A DNA stretch of 32,762 nt from DASYRM01 sp036004405 (lineage in GTDB: Bacteria; Acidobacteriota; Vicinamibacteria; Vicinamibacterales; UBA2999). Shown piece after piece: positions 16,806 through 26,626 of this stretch. The notes beneath the pieces are model-generated. The model was not told the origin of the DNA. It ran no database searches and worked only from the letters and a program-made list of their open reading frames with translations. Every line of letters begins with the position of its first letter. The stretch's first letter is position 1. The DNA is taken from contig DASYRM010000060.1 of assembly GCA_036004405.1 (NCBI GenBank), positions 1 through 32,762 on the forward strand, written 5' to 3'. Position numbers and translations under genes: made by a program.

Positions 16806-17229
16806 ATGGCCCGTCGTCCCACACGCATCCAAGGGTTCACGTACCGCGGCTGTCATCGCTATTTCGTGACCACGTACACACTCTGCGTGATGCCCGACCA
16901 CGTTCACATCCTCCCGGAGGGCATGTCGGACGACGCCGATTTTCGCAACGCCGTCCGCGTCTGGAAGCTGCGCACGGGCTACGCGTGGCGGATGAAGCAC
17001 CAGACCGCGCTGTGGCAGATCGGGTACTGGGAGCGAGTACTTCGAGAGAAGGACGACGCCCGGGCGGTGATTCGATACATGCTCGAAAACCCGGCGCGCC
17101 GGACTGGTGGCGCGGTTCGCTGACGACGAATCGAGCGGATCGGCGTGCTTCACGCTCGCGGAGCTCGCCGAGCACGCGGGGGAATGGGATCCTCCTTGGA
17201 AGACCAGTACAAGGCAAGGGCAGGTCTAA
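16806..17229 (+). pseudogene. REP-associated tyrosine transposase (RAYT, Y1/HUH family), decayed
   Basis: From ATG 16806 the frame gives MARRPTRIQGFTYRGCHRYF, a typical RAYT start, then jumps from FVTTYT straight to LCVMPDHVHIL. About 35-40 residues that normally sit between these blocks are missing, while the HUH pair (H-V-H in PDHVHIL) is kept. It continues with VWKLRTGYAWR, ALWQIGYWERVLR and the catalytic-Tyr region IRYMLENPAR. At the GCGCGC run (17094-17099) the frame shifts, as if 2 nt were lost; the next frame carries on as AGLVARFADDESSGSACFTL to GEWDPPWKTSTRQGQV and TAA at 17227. Intact relatives nick and move single-stranded palindromes. This copy is probably dead, but its flanking palindromes record its action. 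Confidence 0.85.
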
Positions 17230-17244
17230 AGACCTGCCCCTACC
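17218..17244. repeat. Palindromic repeat R6
   Basis: Hairpin GGGCAGGTCT-AA-AGACCTGCCC (17218-17239) then CTACC. The TAA that ends the RAYT frame is the centre of this hairpin. Its stem sequence recurs, slightly changed, in R9. Confidence 0.9.
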
Positions 17245-17255
17245 AAGATCTGAGC

Positions 17256-17281
17256 GGGCACATCTAAAGATGTGCCCCTAC
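17256..17281. repeat. Palindromic repeat R7, right flank of RAYT
   Basis: Hairpin GGGCACATCT-AA-AGATGTGCCC (17256-17277) then CTAC. It is an exact inverted copy of R5 (26 of 26 bp). Confidence 0.92.
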
Positions 17282-17294
17282 AGAAGGCCGGTCG

Positions 17295-18674
17295 CTACTT
17301 CGGGCGATACGTGGTGCGCGCGACCCCGGCGTACGGCACCGGGCTGACGGTGACGCGGATCTCGGTCTGCTTGTGGCGCTCGACGGTGGTCTTCTTCGTG
17401 CCGCCGTTCTCCTCGCCCCACACCAGCGTCAGCTCCTCGCCGATCTGGATGTCCGGATCGACGACGCCGAGCGACAGCATCGACCGCTCGTTGTAGCTGA
17501 TGCCGCCGAACATCGACAGGCCGACGGTCTTGCCGTTCTTCACGATCGCGTCGAACGACGAGGAGCCGTAGTTGGTCAACGGGAAGTCAAGGAACTTGTA
17601 GTGCTCGCCCTTGCCGAGAATCGACGTCATGACCCTGGCGACGTCGTCGGCGTTCCACGCAAACGTCACCTTCTTGCGCTGCGGCTCATTGGCCTTCTTC
17701 TCGAGCGCCTCGCGGCCGATGAAGTCGTGGTCGAACTTCACCATGATCCCGTAGCCCAGCTCGTACGGCGTCGAGTAGTAGTCCTCGATGTTCTTCGACA
17801 CGAAGCTGCCGGCAATCGAGCACGTCGCCTCGTAGCCGGTCGCGGGCAGCCACTCGCGGTACTTCTTCATCTTCTCGCCGCTGTAGACGGCCGGCAGCGG
17901 CGACGGAATCCAGCCCGACTCGAGCGTGTTGGTCGCATACGCGCGCGCGCCCACCTGCACGAGGCCGAACTCCTCACCGGCGGCCAGGATCACGTCCTTC
18001 ACCTTCTCGCGCTCGGCGTAGGGCCCCCAGATTTCGAGCCCGGGCGCGCCGGCCATGCCGTGCCGGAGCGCACGCACCTTCTGGCCGCCGATCGTGATGT
18101 AGTCCATGTTGAAGAACTTGATGTCCGGGATGGGCCCGCCATTCAGCTTCTCGAGCAGCTTCCACGCGTTCGGCCCCTGCACCTGGTAGCGATAGTGCTG
18201 GCGCACGATGGCCGCGCCTTTCGGGTTGGACGGCGAGCGATCGTCGCGGCGCACCTGCACGTTGAACCCGCCGGTCTCGGCGTGGAACTGCACCCAGTTC
18301 ACGGTCGGCGCGCGGCCCACGAGATTGAACTCGTTTTCGGCGTTGTAGAACATGATCACGTCGCCGATCACGTAGCCGTCATAGCTCACGGGCGCAAACT
18401 GCTTGGCTTTGTTCGGCGTGAAGCCCTTGAAGGTGTTGGAGGCCAGGTAGCTCAGCATCTTGAGGGCGTCGGGACCGGTGACGAGCAGTTCCGCCATGTG
18501 GTGCGACTGGTCGAACAGCACCGCCGAATCGCGCCACGCTCTCTGCTCGTCGCGCCAGTTGCCGTACTCGCTCGGCACCACCGGATACACGTAGGCGCCG
18601 ATCTGCGAGTTCCGCAACATGTCCACCACGTTGCCGGCCTTCTGAATTACCTGCTCCAAATTCTGCTGACTCAT
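17295..18674 (-). CDS. LigM/DesA-type tetrahydrofolate-dependent aromatic O-demethylase (GcvT-like aminomethyltransferase fold)
   Basis: 459 aa. The fold is that of glycine-cleavage T protein, but the length and landmarks fit the vanillate/syringate O-demethylase branch: YGNWRDEQRAWRDSAVLFDQSHHMAELLVTGPDA at the start, FNLVGRAPTVNWVQFH, a long central region with HGMAGAPGLEIWGPYAERE and ELGYGIMVKFDHDFIGREAL. These enzymes move the methyl of methoxylated lignin aromatics to tetrahydrofolate. The neighbouring gene is an aromatic-acid MFS, which supports this role. ATG 18674 has GAGGAG about 8 nt upstream. Whether the substrate is vanillate, syringate or another methoxy-arene cannot be told. Confidence 0.75.
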   Translation of the reverse strand: MSQQNLEQVIQKAGNVVDMLRNSQIGAYVYPVVPSEYGNWRDEQRAWRDSAVLFDQSHHMAELLVTGPDALKMLSYLASNTFKGFTPNKAKQFAPVSYDGYVIGDVIMFYNAENEFNLVGRAPTVNWVQFHAETGGFNVQVRRDDRSPSNPKGAAIVRQHYRYQVQGPNAWKLLEKLNGGPIPDIKFFNMDYITIGGQKVRALRHGMAGAPGLEIWGPYAEREKVKDVILAAGEEFGLVQVGARAYATNTLESGWIPSPLPAVYSGEKMKKYREWLPATGYEATCSIAGSFVSKNIEDYYSTPYELGYGIMVKFDHDFIGREALEKKANEPQRKKVTFAWNADDVARVMTSILGKGEHYKFLDFPLTNYGSSSFDAIVKNGKTVGLSMFGGISYNERSMLSLGVVDPDIQIGEELTLVWGEENGGTKKTTVERHKQTEIRVTVSPVPYAGVARTTYRPK

Positions 18675-18693
18675 CGACTCGTTACTCCTCTTT

Positions 18694-18719
18694 GGGCGGA
18701 CCTGAAGACCCGCCTCTAC
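18694..18719. repeat. Palindromic repeat R8 (degenerate)
   Basis: GGGCGGACCTGAAGACCCGCC followed by TCTAC: imperfect arms (GGCGG.../...CCGCC) around the usual CTGAAG core. It lies in the 91-bp gap between the MFS and demethylase genes. Confidence 0.65.
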
Positions 18720-18724
18720 AATCC

Positions 18725-18746
18725 GCAGGTCGGAAGACCTGCCCGT
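18725..18746. repeat. Palindromic repeat R9
   Basis: Hairpin GCAGGTC-GGAA-GACCTGC (18725-18742) then CCGTA. It is 5 bp from R8, forming a pair that would fold in the intercistronic RNA of the MFS-demethylase operon. Confidence 0.8.
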
Positions 18747-18765
18747 ATGAAAGATCGATCAACTC

Positions 18766-20142
18766 TCAATGTGATGCCGGCGCGGGCACCGCGGCGCCTT
18801 CGCCGAGGCTCGACGTGCGCGGCACGTGGCGCTTGACGACCGCCAGGGAGATGAACACCAGCGCCATCAGAATCGCCCAGGACGTGAAGTAGCCGGGCGG
18901 CCCGCCGCGATCGAGCGCGTAGCCTCCAACGTAGACCGCCAGCACGTTGCCGATGCGGCCGAAGGCGACGGCGGTGCCGACGCCAGTACTGCGAATCTCG
19001 GTGGGATACACGTGCGCGGCCAGCGCATACATCGTCGTCTGCACCGCGTTCAAGAGTCCGCCGGTGATGAGGAACATCCCCATCAACGCCACGGGGTCGG
19101 TGGGATCCAGCTTCATGCCGGCCATGATCAGCGAGCAGACGACCGCAATCGCCGACATGCCGAGCATCGTGACGCGCGACCCGAGGCGCTGGATGATGAG
19201 CGCGCCAACCACCGCGCCGATGACCCCGCCCACGTTCACCCACTGCAGTCCGCCGGCGGCCGCCGCCGGCGTGAACTTGCCGCTGTCGCGCAGCATCGAC
19301 GGCACGAGCTGGATGGCGACGTAGTTGACCATCAGGCAGAAGAAGAACGACCCGAACAGACCGGTCGTGTCGCGCAGGAAGCGCGGCGCGAACAGGTCGC
19401 CGATCGCGGGCTTGGCGGCCGGGGCCTCGGCGCCGACGCGCGCCTCTACGAACGAGGCGTCGTCCGGGACGTCGTGGCCGATGCGGCGCAGCAGCCGGAC
19501 CAGCTCGGGCCAGCGCTCGCGCCGGCTCGCGAGATATCGCGGCGATTCGGGGAGCACCTTGGCCAGCACCGCGGCGAGGACCAGCGGCACCAGGCCGCCG
19601 ATGATGAAGAGCGCGCGCCAGCCATACGTGGGGCCCACCCAGGCCGCCATGGAGCTGGCCGCGAAGCCGCCGAGCGGGATGCAGACGATTGTGAGCGTCA
19701 CTGCGAACGGGCGCTGACGGCGCGGTACGTACTCGGAGGCCAACGTGGCCGCGTTCGGCATCGCGCCGCCCAGGCCGATACCGGCAATGAAGCGCAGCAC
19801 ACCCAGCGCGAACACGGAATCGACGAAGGCGATGGCAATCGTGAGGACGGCGAAGGCCAGGACACTGCCGAGGAGCGCCGTGCGGCGCCCATAGCGGTCG
19901 CCCAGGACACCACCGAGCAGCCCGCCGATCATCATCCCGAAGGGCCCTGTCGCCAGCGCGGGACGGAACGGCGCCCCGTTGGGGAAGCCCCACTCCGGCG
20001 CGATGAAGGGCACCGCGTTCGGCAGCAGCTGGTTGTCGACACCGTCGAGGACGATGGTGAGCGCCGTCCCGAGGATGAGCAGCTTCTGGTAACCGGTCCA
20101 GCGGCTTTCGTCGAGAACGTGCCCGACGTCGACGGTTTTCAT
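18766..20142 (-). CDS. MFS transporter, aromatic acid:H+ symporter (AAHS) type
   Basis: 458 aa with 12 predicted helices. Helix 1 has LDGVDNQLL, matching the acidic D-G-x-D motif of AAHS carriers. Loop 2-3 has the MFS signature GDRYGRRTALL, and GGAMPNAATLASEYVPRRQRP follows helix 4. AAHS proteins take up benzoate-type acids (vanillate, protocatechuate, 4-hydroxybenzoate) with protons. It precedes the demethylase by 91 bp on the same strand, so together they form an uptake-and-demethylation unit. The start may be ATG 20142 or TTG 20145; AGGAGG lies 12-15 nt upstream. An extended -10, TGA-TATACT (20184-20179), is a likely promoter. Confidence 0.82.
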   Translation of the reverse strand: MKTVDVGHVLDESRWTGYQKLLILGTALTIVLDGVDNQLLPNAVPFIAPEWGFPNGAPFRPALATGPFGMMIGGLLGGVLGDRYGRRTALLGSVLAFAVLTIAIAFVDSVFALGVLRFIAGIGLGGAMPNAATLASEYVPRRQRPFAVTLTIVCIPLGGFAASSMAAWVGPTYGWRALFIIGGLVPLVLAAVLAKVLPESPRYLASRRERWPELVRLLRRIGHDVPDDASFVEARVGAEAPAAKPAIGDLFAPRFLRDTTGLFGSFFFCLMVNYVAIQLVPSMLRDSGKFTPAAAAGGLQWVNVGGVIGAVVGALIIQRLGSRVTMLGMSAIAVVCSLIMAGMKLDPTDPVALMGMFLITGGLLNAVQTTMYALAAHVYPTEIRSTGVGTAVAFGRIGNVLAVYVGGYALDRGGPPGYFTSWAILMALVFISLAVVKRHVPRTSSLGEGAAVPAPASH

Positions 20143-20178
20143 CAAGAGTCCCTTCTACCTCCTTTGGGCCAGCGAAAA

Positions 20179-20187
20179 AGTATATCA
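20179..20187 (-). promoter_or_regulatory. Extended -10 promoter for the MFS-demethylase operon
   Basis: Minus strand TGA-TATACT, a TGn-extended -10, about 36 nt ahead of the MFS start. There is no good -35 at 16-18 nt. The 70-bp gap is shared with the divergent AEC gene. Confidence 0.5.
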
Positions 20188-20212
20188 GTCACGGAATATC
20201 ATCTTCGGGTCC

Positions 20213-21142
20213 GTGCCCGAGACCGCACAGCTCCTGCTGGGGATTTTCGCCTCCGACATCCTGCCCATTTTCGTGATCGCCGGCGTCGGCTTCCTGCTCG
20301 CCCGTCATGTGGGGGTGCAGGTGCAGACCCTGTCCCGGGTCACGTTCCACGCCCTCGCGCCGGCCCTGGTGTTCAACGTCCTCACCACGTCTACCCTGAC
20401 CGGCTTCGAATTCGGCCGAATGGCGGCCTTCTACGCGCTCGTCGCCGGCTCGGCCTTGCTCATGGCGCGCCTGGCCGCCATCCCCCTTCGGCTCGACCGC
20501 GCTTCGCTCTCCGCATTTCTGCTCGTCGTGGTCTGCTCCAACAGCGGCAACTACGGCCTGCCGGTGGCCCTCCTGGCCTTCGGGCGCGAGGCGCTCACTT
20601 TCGCCAGCGTCTATTTCGTGTCGAGCGCCATCTTCAGCTACACCGGCGGCATCCTGCTGGCGGCGAGCGGGCGCCGTTCGGTGGCCCAGGCGCTGGCGGG
20701 CGTGGTGCGTGTGCCCGCGGTCTACGGCGCGCTCGCCGCGGCCATCGTAATGGCGTTCGGGCTCCACGTGCCCGACGCGATCGCGCGGCCGATGACGCTC
20801 TTGAGCGACGCCGCACTCCCGATGATGGTGCTCGTGCTCGGCATGCAGCTCGAACGGGCCACGTGGCCCGAGCGGCCGGCGATGGTCGTGGTGGCGTCGC
20901 TCTTGTCGCTCATCGCCACACCGCTCGCGGCCTTCGGGGTCGCGCACCTGCTCGGGCTGAAAGGCGCGGCGTTTCAGGCGGGCGTGCTGCAGGCGTCGAT
21001 GCCGACGGCGGTCATCACGACGATCCTGGCGCTCGAGTTCGACGTCTCCCCGAACTTCGTGACGAGCGTCGTGTGCGTCACGACACTCCTGAGCCCGCTG
21101 ACGCTCACGCTGCTGATTGGCTACCTGCAGCGCGCTGCGTAG
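20213..21142 (+). CDS. AEC-family (auxin efflux carrier-like) transporter
   Basis: 309 aa with ten hydrophobic helices in two halves. AEC markers: IFVIAGVGFLLARHVG at the start, CSNSGNYGLPVALLAFG after helix 4 and LQASMPTAVITTILALEFD near the end. Bacterial AEC proteins move small organic acids such as malate. It starts at GTG 20213; TATCAT (20197-20202) lies 10 nt upstream, and no Shine-Dalgarno is seen. Its 3' end overlaps the convergent Bcr/CflA gene by 38 bp. The neighbouring aromatic-acid module suggests, but does not prove, organic-acid transport. Confidence 0.85.
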   Translation: MPETAQLLLGIFASDILPIFVIAGVGFLLARHVGVQVQTLSRVTFHALAPALVFNVLTTSTLTGFEFGRMAAFYALVAGSALLMARLAAIPLRLDRASLSAFLLVVVCSNSGNYGLPVALLAFGREALTFASVYFVSSAIFSYTGGILLAASGRRSVAQALAGVVRVPAVYGALAAAIVMAFGLHVPDAIARPMTLLSDAALPMMVLVLGMQLERATWPERPAMVVVASLLSLIATPLAAFGVAHLLGLKGAAFQAGVLQASMPTAVITTILALEFDVSPNFVTSVVCVTTLLSPLTLTLLIGYLQRAA

Positions 21143-22331
21143 CGGGCATCGTGAGGTGCACGACGAACGCGCAGAGCGCGCAGCCGGCGATCACCGCCGC
21201 AAAGGGCACCGCGGTGCGGTTCCCGAACGCGCTCACCAGGTTCCCCGACACGGCCCCGAGCACGAACTGCAGCGTGCCCATCAGGGCTGACGCCGACCCG
21301 GCCATCGCACGGTACGGGCTCATCGCCAGCGCTGTCGTGTTCGGGCCGACGAAGCCGTGGCAGATCACGAAGCAGAAGAGCGGCACCAGGATGCCCGCAA
21401 AGCCGCCAAAGCCGGAATAGGCGTCCACGACCAGCGTCGCACCGGCCACGACCGCAAACGGCAGCACCGCTCGCACGATCGCCTCGGGATGCACGCGTCC
21501 GGCCAGATAGCGATTGATCTGCGACGCGATCATGAGCCCGACCGCGTTGGCGCCGAAGTACAGGCCGAAGCGCTGCGGCGGCACCTTGAACAGCTCGATG
21601 TAGACGAACGACGAGCCGGAAATGTAGGCGAGCAGGCCGGCGAAGATGAGCCCACCGGTCAGCACACTGCCCATGTACTGGCGGTCGCGCAGGATGCGCA
21701 GGTAGGTGGCGGCAATCGTCGCCACCGACTCGCGCCGCCGCTGCTCGGGTGGCAGGCTCTCGGGCAGCAGCCAGGCCGCCAGCACCAGCAAGATCATCCC
21801 GTAGCCGCCGAGCACGAAGAACATCGAACGCCAGCCGAATCGGATCAGCAGCTGTCCGCCGATGAACGGCGCCAGGATCGGTCCCAGCATCATCACCAGG
21901 ATCAGCATCGAGAGCATGCGCACCGACTCGCGGCCGTCGAAGTAGTCGCGCACCACCGCCCGCGGCACCACGAGCGGCGCGCAGCCGCCGAGCGCCTGGA
22001 GAAAGCGGAAGACCACGAGCTGCGTGACGCTGGTCGTGAACGCGCAGCCGAGCGAGGCGCTCACGAAGATGGCGAGGCCGACGTAGAGCGCCGGCTTGCG
22101 CCCGAACCGGTCCGACAGCGGACCGTAGAGGACCTGCCCGAACGAGATGCCGATGAAGTAGCTGGGGAGACTCTTCTGCACCGCGGCAACGGGCACGCCA
22201 AGCTCGCGCGCGATGCCGGGCAGCGCCGGCAGGTACATATCGATGGCCAGGGGGCCGATGGCGGTGAGGGCTCCGAGGATCACCGCGAGCCGGTGACGGA
22301 TGGCGTGTCCGTCGCCTCCAGCGGCGGTCAT
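21105..22331 (-). CDS. Bcr/CflA-family multidrug efflux MFS transporter
   Basis: 408 aa from ATG 22331, with 12 helices. Family motifs: GPLAIDMYLPALPGIARELG in helix 1, QVLYGPLSDRFGRKPALYVGL (motif A) and a helix-4 block FLQALGGCAPLVVPRAVVRDY close to the Bcr consensus. It would export drugs or sulfonamide-like compounds, or possibly peptides. The ATG overlaps the moaC stop (ATGA, 22328-22331), so it is the third gene of a rex-moaC operon. An in-frame extension upstream reads through moaC in the wrong frame and is not real. Confidence 0.9.
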   Translation of the reverse strand: MTAAGGDGHAIRHRLAVILGALTAIGPLAIDMYLPALPGIARELGVPVAAVQKSLPSYFIGISFGQVLYGPLSDRFGRKPALYVGLAIFVSASLGCAFTTSVTQLVVFRFLQALGGCAPLVVPRAVVRDYFDGRESVRMLSMLILVMMLGPILAPFIGGQLLIRFGWRSMFFVLGGYGMILLVLAAWLLPESLPPEQRRRESVATIAATYLRILRDRQYMGSVLTGGLIFAGLLAYISGSSFVYIELFKVPPQRFGLYFGANAVGLMIASQINRYLAGRVHPEAIVRAVLPFAVVAGATLVVDAYSGFGGFAGILVPLFCFVICHGFVGPNTTALAMSPYRAMAGSASALMGTLQFVLGAVSGNLVSAFGNRTAVPFAAVIAGCALCAFVVHLTMPATQRAAGSQSAA

Positions 22332-22828
22332 GCCTTGCGGTGATAGTGGCCGCTGCGGCCGCCCGACTTTTCGAGGACGCAGATGCCGCCGATGACCATC
22401 GCCTTGTCGACGGCCTTCACCATGTCGTAGATGGTCAGTGCGGCGACGGACACGGCGGTCAGCGCTTCCATCTCCACTCCAGTCGGGCCGGTCGTACGCA
22501 CGCGCGATTCGATCCGGTAGCCCCGCCGTGTGGGCGTGAGATCCACGCTGACGTGCGTCAGCGCGAGCGGATGGCACAACGGGATGAGCGCCGCCGTCTG
22601 CTTGGCGGCCATGATGCCGGCGAGCCGGGCCGTCTGCAACGGGTCGCCCTTGGCGACCTTGCCCGATCGGATGAGGCGGAGAGCCGCCGCCGACATGGTG
22701 ATCTCGCCGGCGGCGCGCGCCTCGCGCGCGGTGGCGGGCTTGTCGCCGACATCCACCATGCGGGCCTTGCCCGTCGCATCGAGATGCGACAGCGTCGGCC
22801 GGCGCGACGCGCGCCCTGCCTTAGCCAC
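22328..22828 (-). CDS. moaC: Cyclic pyranopterin monophosphate synthase
   Basis: 166 aa from GTG 22828. MoaC blocks in order: MVDVGDKPATAREARAAGEI, KVAKGDPLQTARLAGIMAAKQT, LIPLCHPLALTHV (catalytic-site His), TGPTGVEMEALTAVSVAALTIYDM, VKAVDKAMVI (the essential Lys region) and KSGGRSGHY. With MoaA it makes the first pterin intermediate of molybdenum cofactor. It overlaps the rex stop by 8 nt. No other mo genes are present. Confidence 0.96.
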   Translation of the reverse strand: MAKAGRASRRPTLSHLDATGKARMVDVGDKPATAREARAAGEITMSAAALRLIRSGKVAKGDPLQTARLAGIMAAKQTAALIPLCHPLALTHVSVDLTPTRRGYRIESRVRTTGPTGVEMEALTAVSVAALTIYDMVKAVDKAMVIGGICVLEKSGGRSGHYHRKA

Positions 22829-23462
22829 CGCTGCCCTCGGCTTGCGCCAGATAGAAGGACAGGCTCTCGAGCGACACGGTGAGATCGACGCTCTTGAGCT
22901 TCACGTTGGCCGGCACCGTGAGCGCGCCCGGCGAGAAGTTGAGGATCGCCTTGATCCCGGCGGCCACCACCTGATCGACCACCGGCTGGGCGCGCGGCGC
23001 GGGGACGGCGATGACGGCGATGTCGAGGCGATCCTTGCGCGCGACGCGGCGCAGCTCTTTGATGTCGTGAATGGGCACGCCGCTGCGCGACTCGTGGCCG
23101 ATCTTCTCGTCGGCCGCGTCGAAGAGCGCGGCGATTTCGAACCCTTCCTGCCGGAAGCCGGGATAGTCGGCCAGCGCCAGGCCGAGGTTGCCGGCGCCCA
23201 TGATCGCCACGCGCAGCTGCCGGTCGAGCCCGAGAATCTTGCGGAGGTGCCGGCGCAGTTCCTTGACGTAGTAGCCGACACCGCGGACGCCGAACTCGCC
23301 GAAGTACGCGAGGTCCTTGCGAATCTGCGCCGCGTTGAGGTGAAACCGCTCGGCGAGCGCCTGCGACGAGATGGTCTGCACACCGGTCTCGTCGAGCGTG
23401 TTGAGGCACCGGAGGTACACCGAGAGCCGGTTGGTGGTGAGCTCGGACACCTGGTCGGGCAT
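22821..23462 (-). CDS. rex: Redox-sensing transcriptional repressor Rex
   Basis: 213 aa from ATG 23462 (MPDQVSELTTNRLSVYLRCL). N-terminal winged helix: SSQALAERFHLNAAQIRKDLAYFGEFGVRGVGYYV, where the recognition helix IRKDL is nearly invariant. Rossmann domain: GAGNLGLALADY (NADH-binding loop), then IAVIAVPAPRAQ and ILNFSPGALTVP. Rex dimers bind DNA when NADH is low and let go when it rises, controlling respiration and fermentation genes. An alternative ATG at 23507 would leave 9 bp to the divergent OPT gene and place the operator-like site inside the gene, so I prefer 23462. Confidence 0.95.
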   Translation of the reverse strand: MPDQVSELTTNRLSVYLRCLNTLDETGVQTISSQALAERFHLNAAQIRKDLAYFGEFGVRGVGYYVKELRRHLRKILGLDRQLRVAIMGAGNLGLALADYPGFRQEGFEIAALFDAADEKIGHESRSGVPIHDIKELRRVARKDRLDIAVIAVPAPRAQPVVDQVVAAGIKAILNFSPGALTVPANVKLKSVDLTVSLESLSFYLAQAEGSGG

Positions 23463-23472
23463 CTGCCGGCGC

Positions 23473-23491
23473 TTGTTCGCCTCCTTCACAA
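23473..23491. promoter_or_regulatory. Possible Rex operator between rex and the OPT gene
   Basis: TTGTTCGCCTCCTTCACAA on the plus strand. The right half TTCACAA is a perfect Rex half-site and the outer TTGT/ACAA pair is symmetric; the inner left half is poor, and the length is 19 rather than 18. Its place, 11 bp ahead of the rex start and 25 bp ahead of the OPT start, fits autoregulation. Confidence 0.45.
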
Positions 23492-23516
23492 GGTTCAATG
23501 CTACCATCTCGCGCCT

Positions 23517-25475
<1,959 letters not shown>

Positions 25476-25479
25476 CCGC

Positions 25480-25485
25480 TAGAAT
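25480..25485 (+). promoter_or_regulatory. -10 element, likely leaderless start
   Basis: TAGAAT ends 6 nt before the GTG at 25492, in the 16-bp gap after the OPT stop. This implies that the next gene has its own promoter. Confidence 0.5.
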
Positions 25486-25491
25486 GGATAT

Positions 25492-26601
25492 GTGAGACCG
25501 ACCAAGGCGCTGGCACTTACAGCCATCCTGGTCGTGATCTGCGGCGCCGGTCCCGGCGCGCAAGGCACCCAGCGCCGGCTCACGACCGTTGACGCGCTGC
25601 GCCAGTTCCCCGGCTTCTTCCACCTGCAGAACGTGCTCGTGCACGGCGAGTTCGTCGAGAACGAACGCCGCATCTCGCTGCGCGGCGGCGACACCGAGAT
25701 CCGGGTCGAGCTCTCGCAGAACGTGAGCACGGCGAGCGGCCCCGTCGAAGTGCGCGCACAGCTGATCGACGTCGGACGCCTGGAAGCCGGCGACCCCCGC
25801 GCCGGCAACTTCGCGCAGGGCCGCGAGTCGTCGTCGTGGCCGCGGCCGGGCGAAGAGCTGCTGCTGCAGGTCAGTGCGGTGACACCGTCGCAGCCGATGG
25901 TCACGGCCACGCTGCGGGCGCTCGCGCTCGAGCCCTGGAAGTTCGCCGGCCAGACCGTGACGGTCACGGGCAACTTCCGCGGTCGCAACTTGTTCGGCGA
26001 TCTGCCCGACGCGCCGGGCAAGGGGCGCTACGACTTCATCGTGCGCGGCGGCGAAGGCTCCGTGTGGGTGACCGGCGTGCGGCCGCGCGGCTCGGGGTTC
26101 GACTTCGACGTGGATCGGCGAATCGACAGCAACCGCTGGCTGCAGATCACGGGACCGCTGGTGCACGACCGCGGGCTGGTGCGCATCGAAGCCACGAAAA
26201 TCGCCCTGGCCAAGGCGCCGGACCGCTCCGAACCGGATCGCGACGACGGCGCGCCGGTGTCGGCGGTGCCGCTCACGCCGGCGGAAGTGGTGTTCAACTC
26301 GCCGACCGAAGGCGAGACCGACGTCAGGCCAACGGCGAGCATCCGCATCCAGTTCTCGAAGGGGCTTGCAGAGGCGTCGCTCGTCGGTCACGTGCGCGCA
26401 AGCTACCTGGGGGCGCCTGCCGGCACCGAGGGGCCGTCGCTCAAAACCGTCTACGACCCGGCCAACCGCGCCATCGAGATCAAGTTCGACAAGCCGCTCG
26501 AAGCGCTGCGCACCGTGAAGATCGAGATTCTCGAGGGCGTCACCGCATTCGACCGCGCCCCGCTCGCGCCGTGGACGCTGACGTTTACTGTCGGGGGATA
26601 A
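25492..26601 (+). CDS. Secreted protein with C-terminal bacterial Ig-like (Big_5/SbsA-like) domain
   Basis: 369 aa from GTG. A signal peptide covers about residues 1-24 (ALALTAILVVICGAGPGAQG). Residues ~28-250 look like two OB-like beta domains (VLVHGEFVENERRISLRGGD; FAGQTVTVTGNFRGRNLF). From ~262 the pattern VVFNSPTEGETDVRPTASIRIQFSKGL to WTLTFTVGG is the SbsA-type Ig-like fold. The role is unknown, perhaps binding at the cell surface. The start follows a -10 hexamer by 6 nt. A palindrome follows the stop. Confidence 0.7.
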   Translation: MRPTKALALTAILVVICGAGPGAQGTQRRLTTVDALRQFPGFFHLQNVLVHGEFVENERRISLRGGDTEIRVELSQNVSTASGPVEVRAQLIDVGRLEAGDPRAGNFAQGRESSSWPRPGEELLLQVSAVTPSQPMVTATLRALALEPWKFAGQTVTVTGNFRGRNLFGDLPDAPGKGRYDFIVRGGEGSVWVTGVRPRGSGFDFDVDRRIDSNRWLQITGPLVHDRGLVRIEATKIALAKAPDRSEPDRDDGAPVSAVPLTPAEVVFNSPTEGETDVRPTASIRIQFSKGLAEASLVGHVRASYLGAPAGTEGPSLKTVYDPANRAIEIKFDKPLEALRTVKIEILEGVTAFDRAPLAPWTLTFTVGG

Positions 26602-26604
26602 CGA

Positions 26605-26626
26605 GCCGCCTGAAGGCGGCCCCTAT
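26605..26626. repeat. Palindromic repeat R10
   Basis: Hairpin GCCGCC-TGAA-GGCGGC (26605-26620) then CCCTAT. The CTA at 26623-26625 is the TAG stop of the VWFA gene on the minus strand, as in R1. Confidence 0.82.

Noticed and set aside
16684..17281. CRISPR-like repeat array
   Set aside because: Repeats are palindromes of differing arms without regular spacers, and the 19-bp tandem units are contiguous; no cas genes are present.
22332..22577. Extended N-terminus for the Bcr/CflA transporter
   Set aside because: The extra 82 residues are moaC read in the wrong frame; the ATGA overlap at 22331 gives the family-like start.
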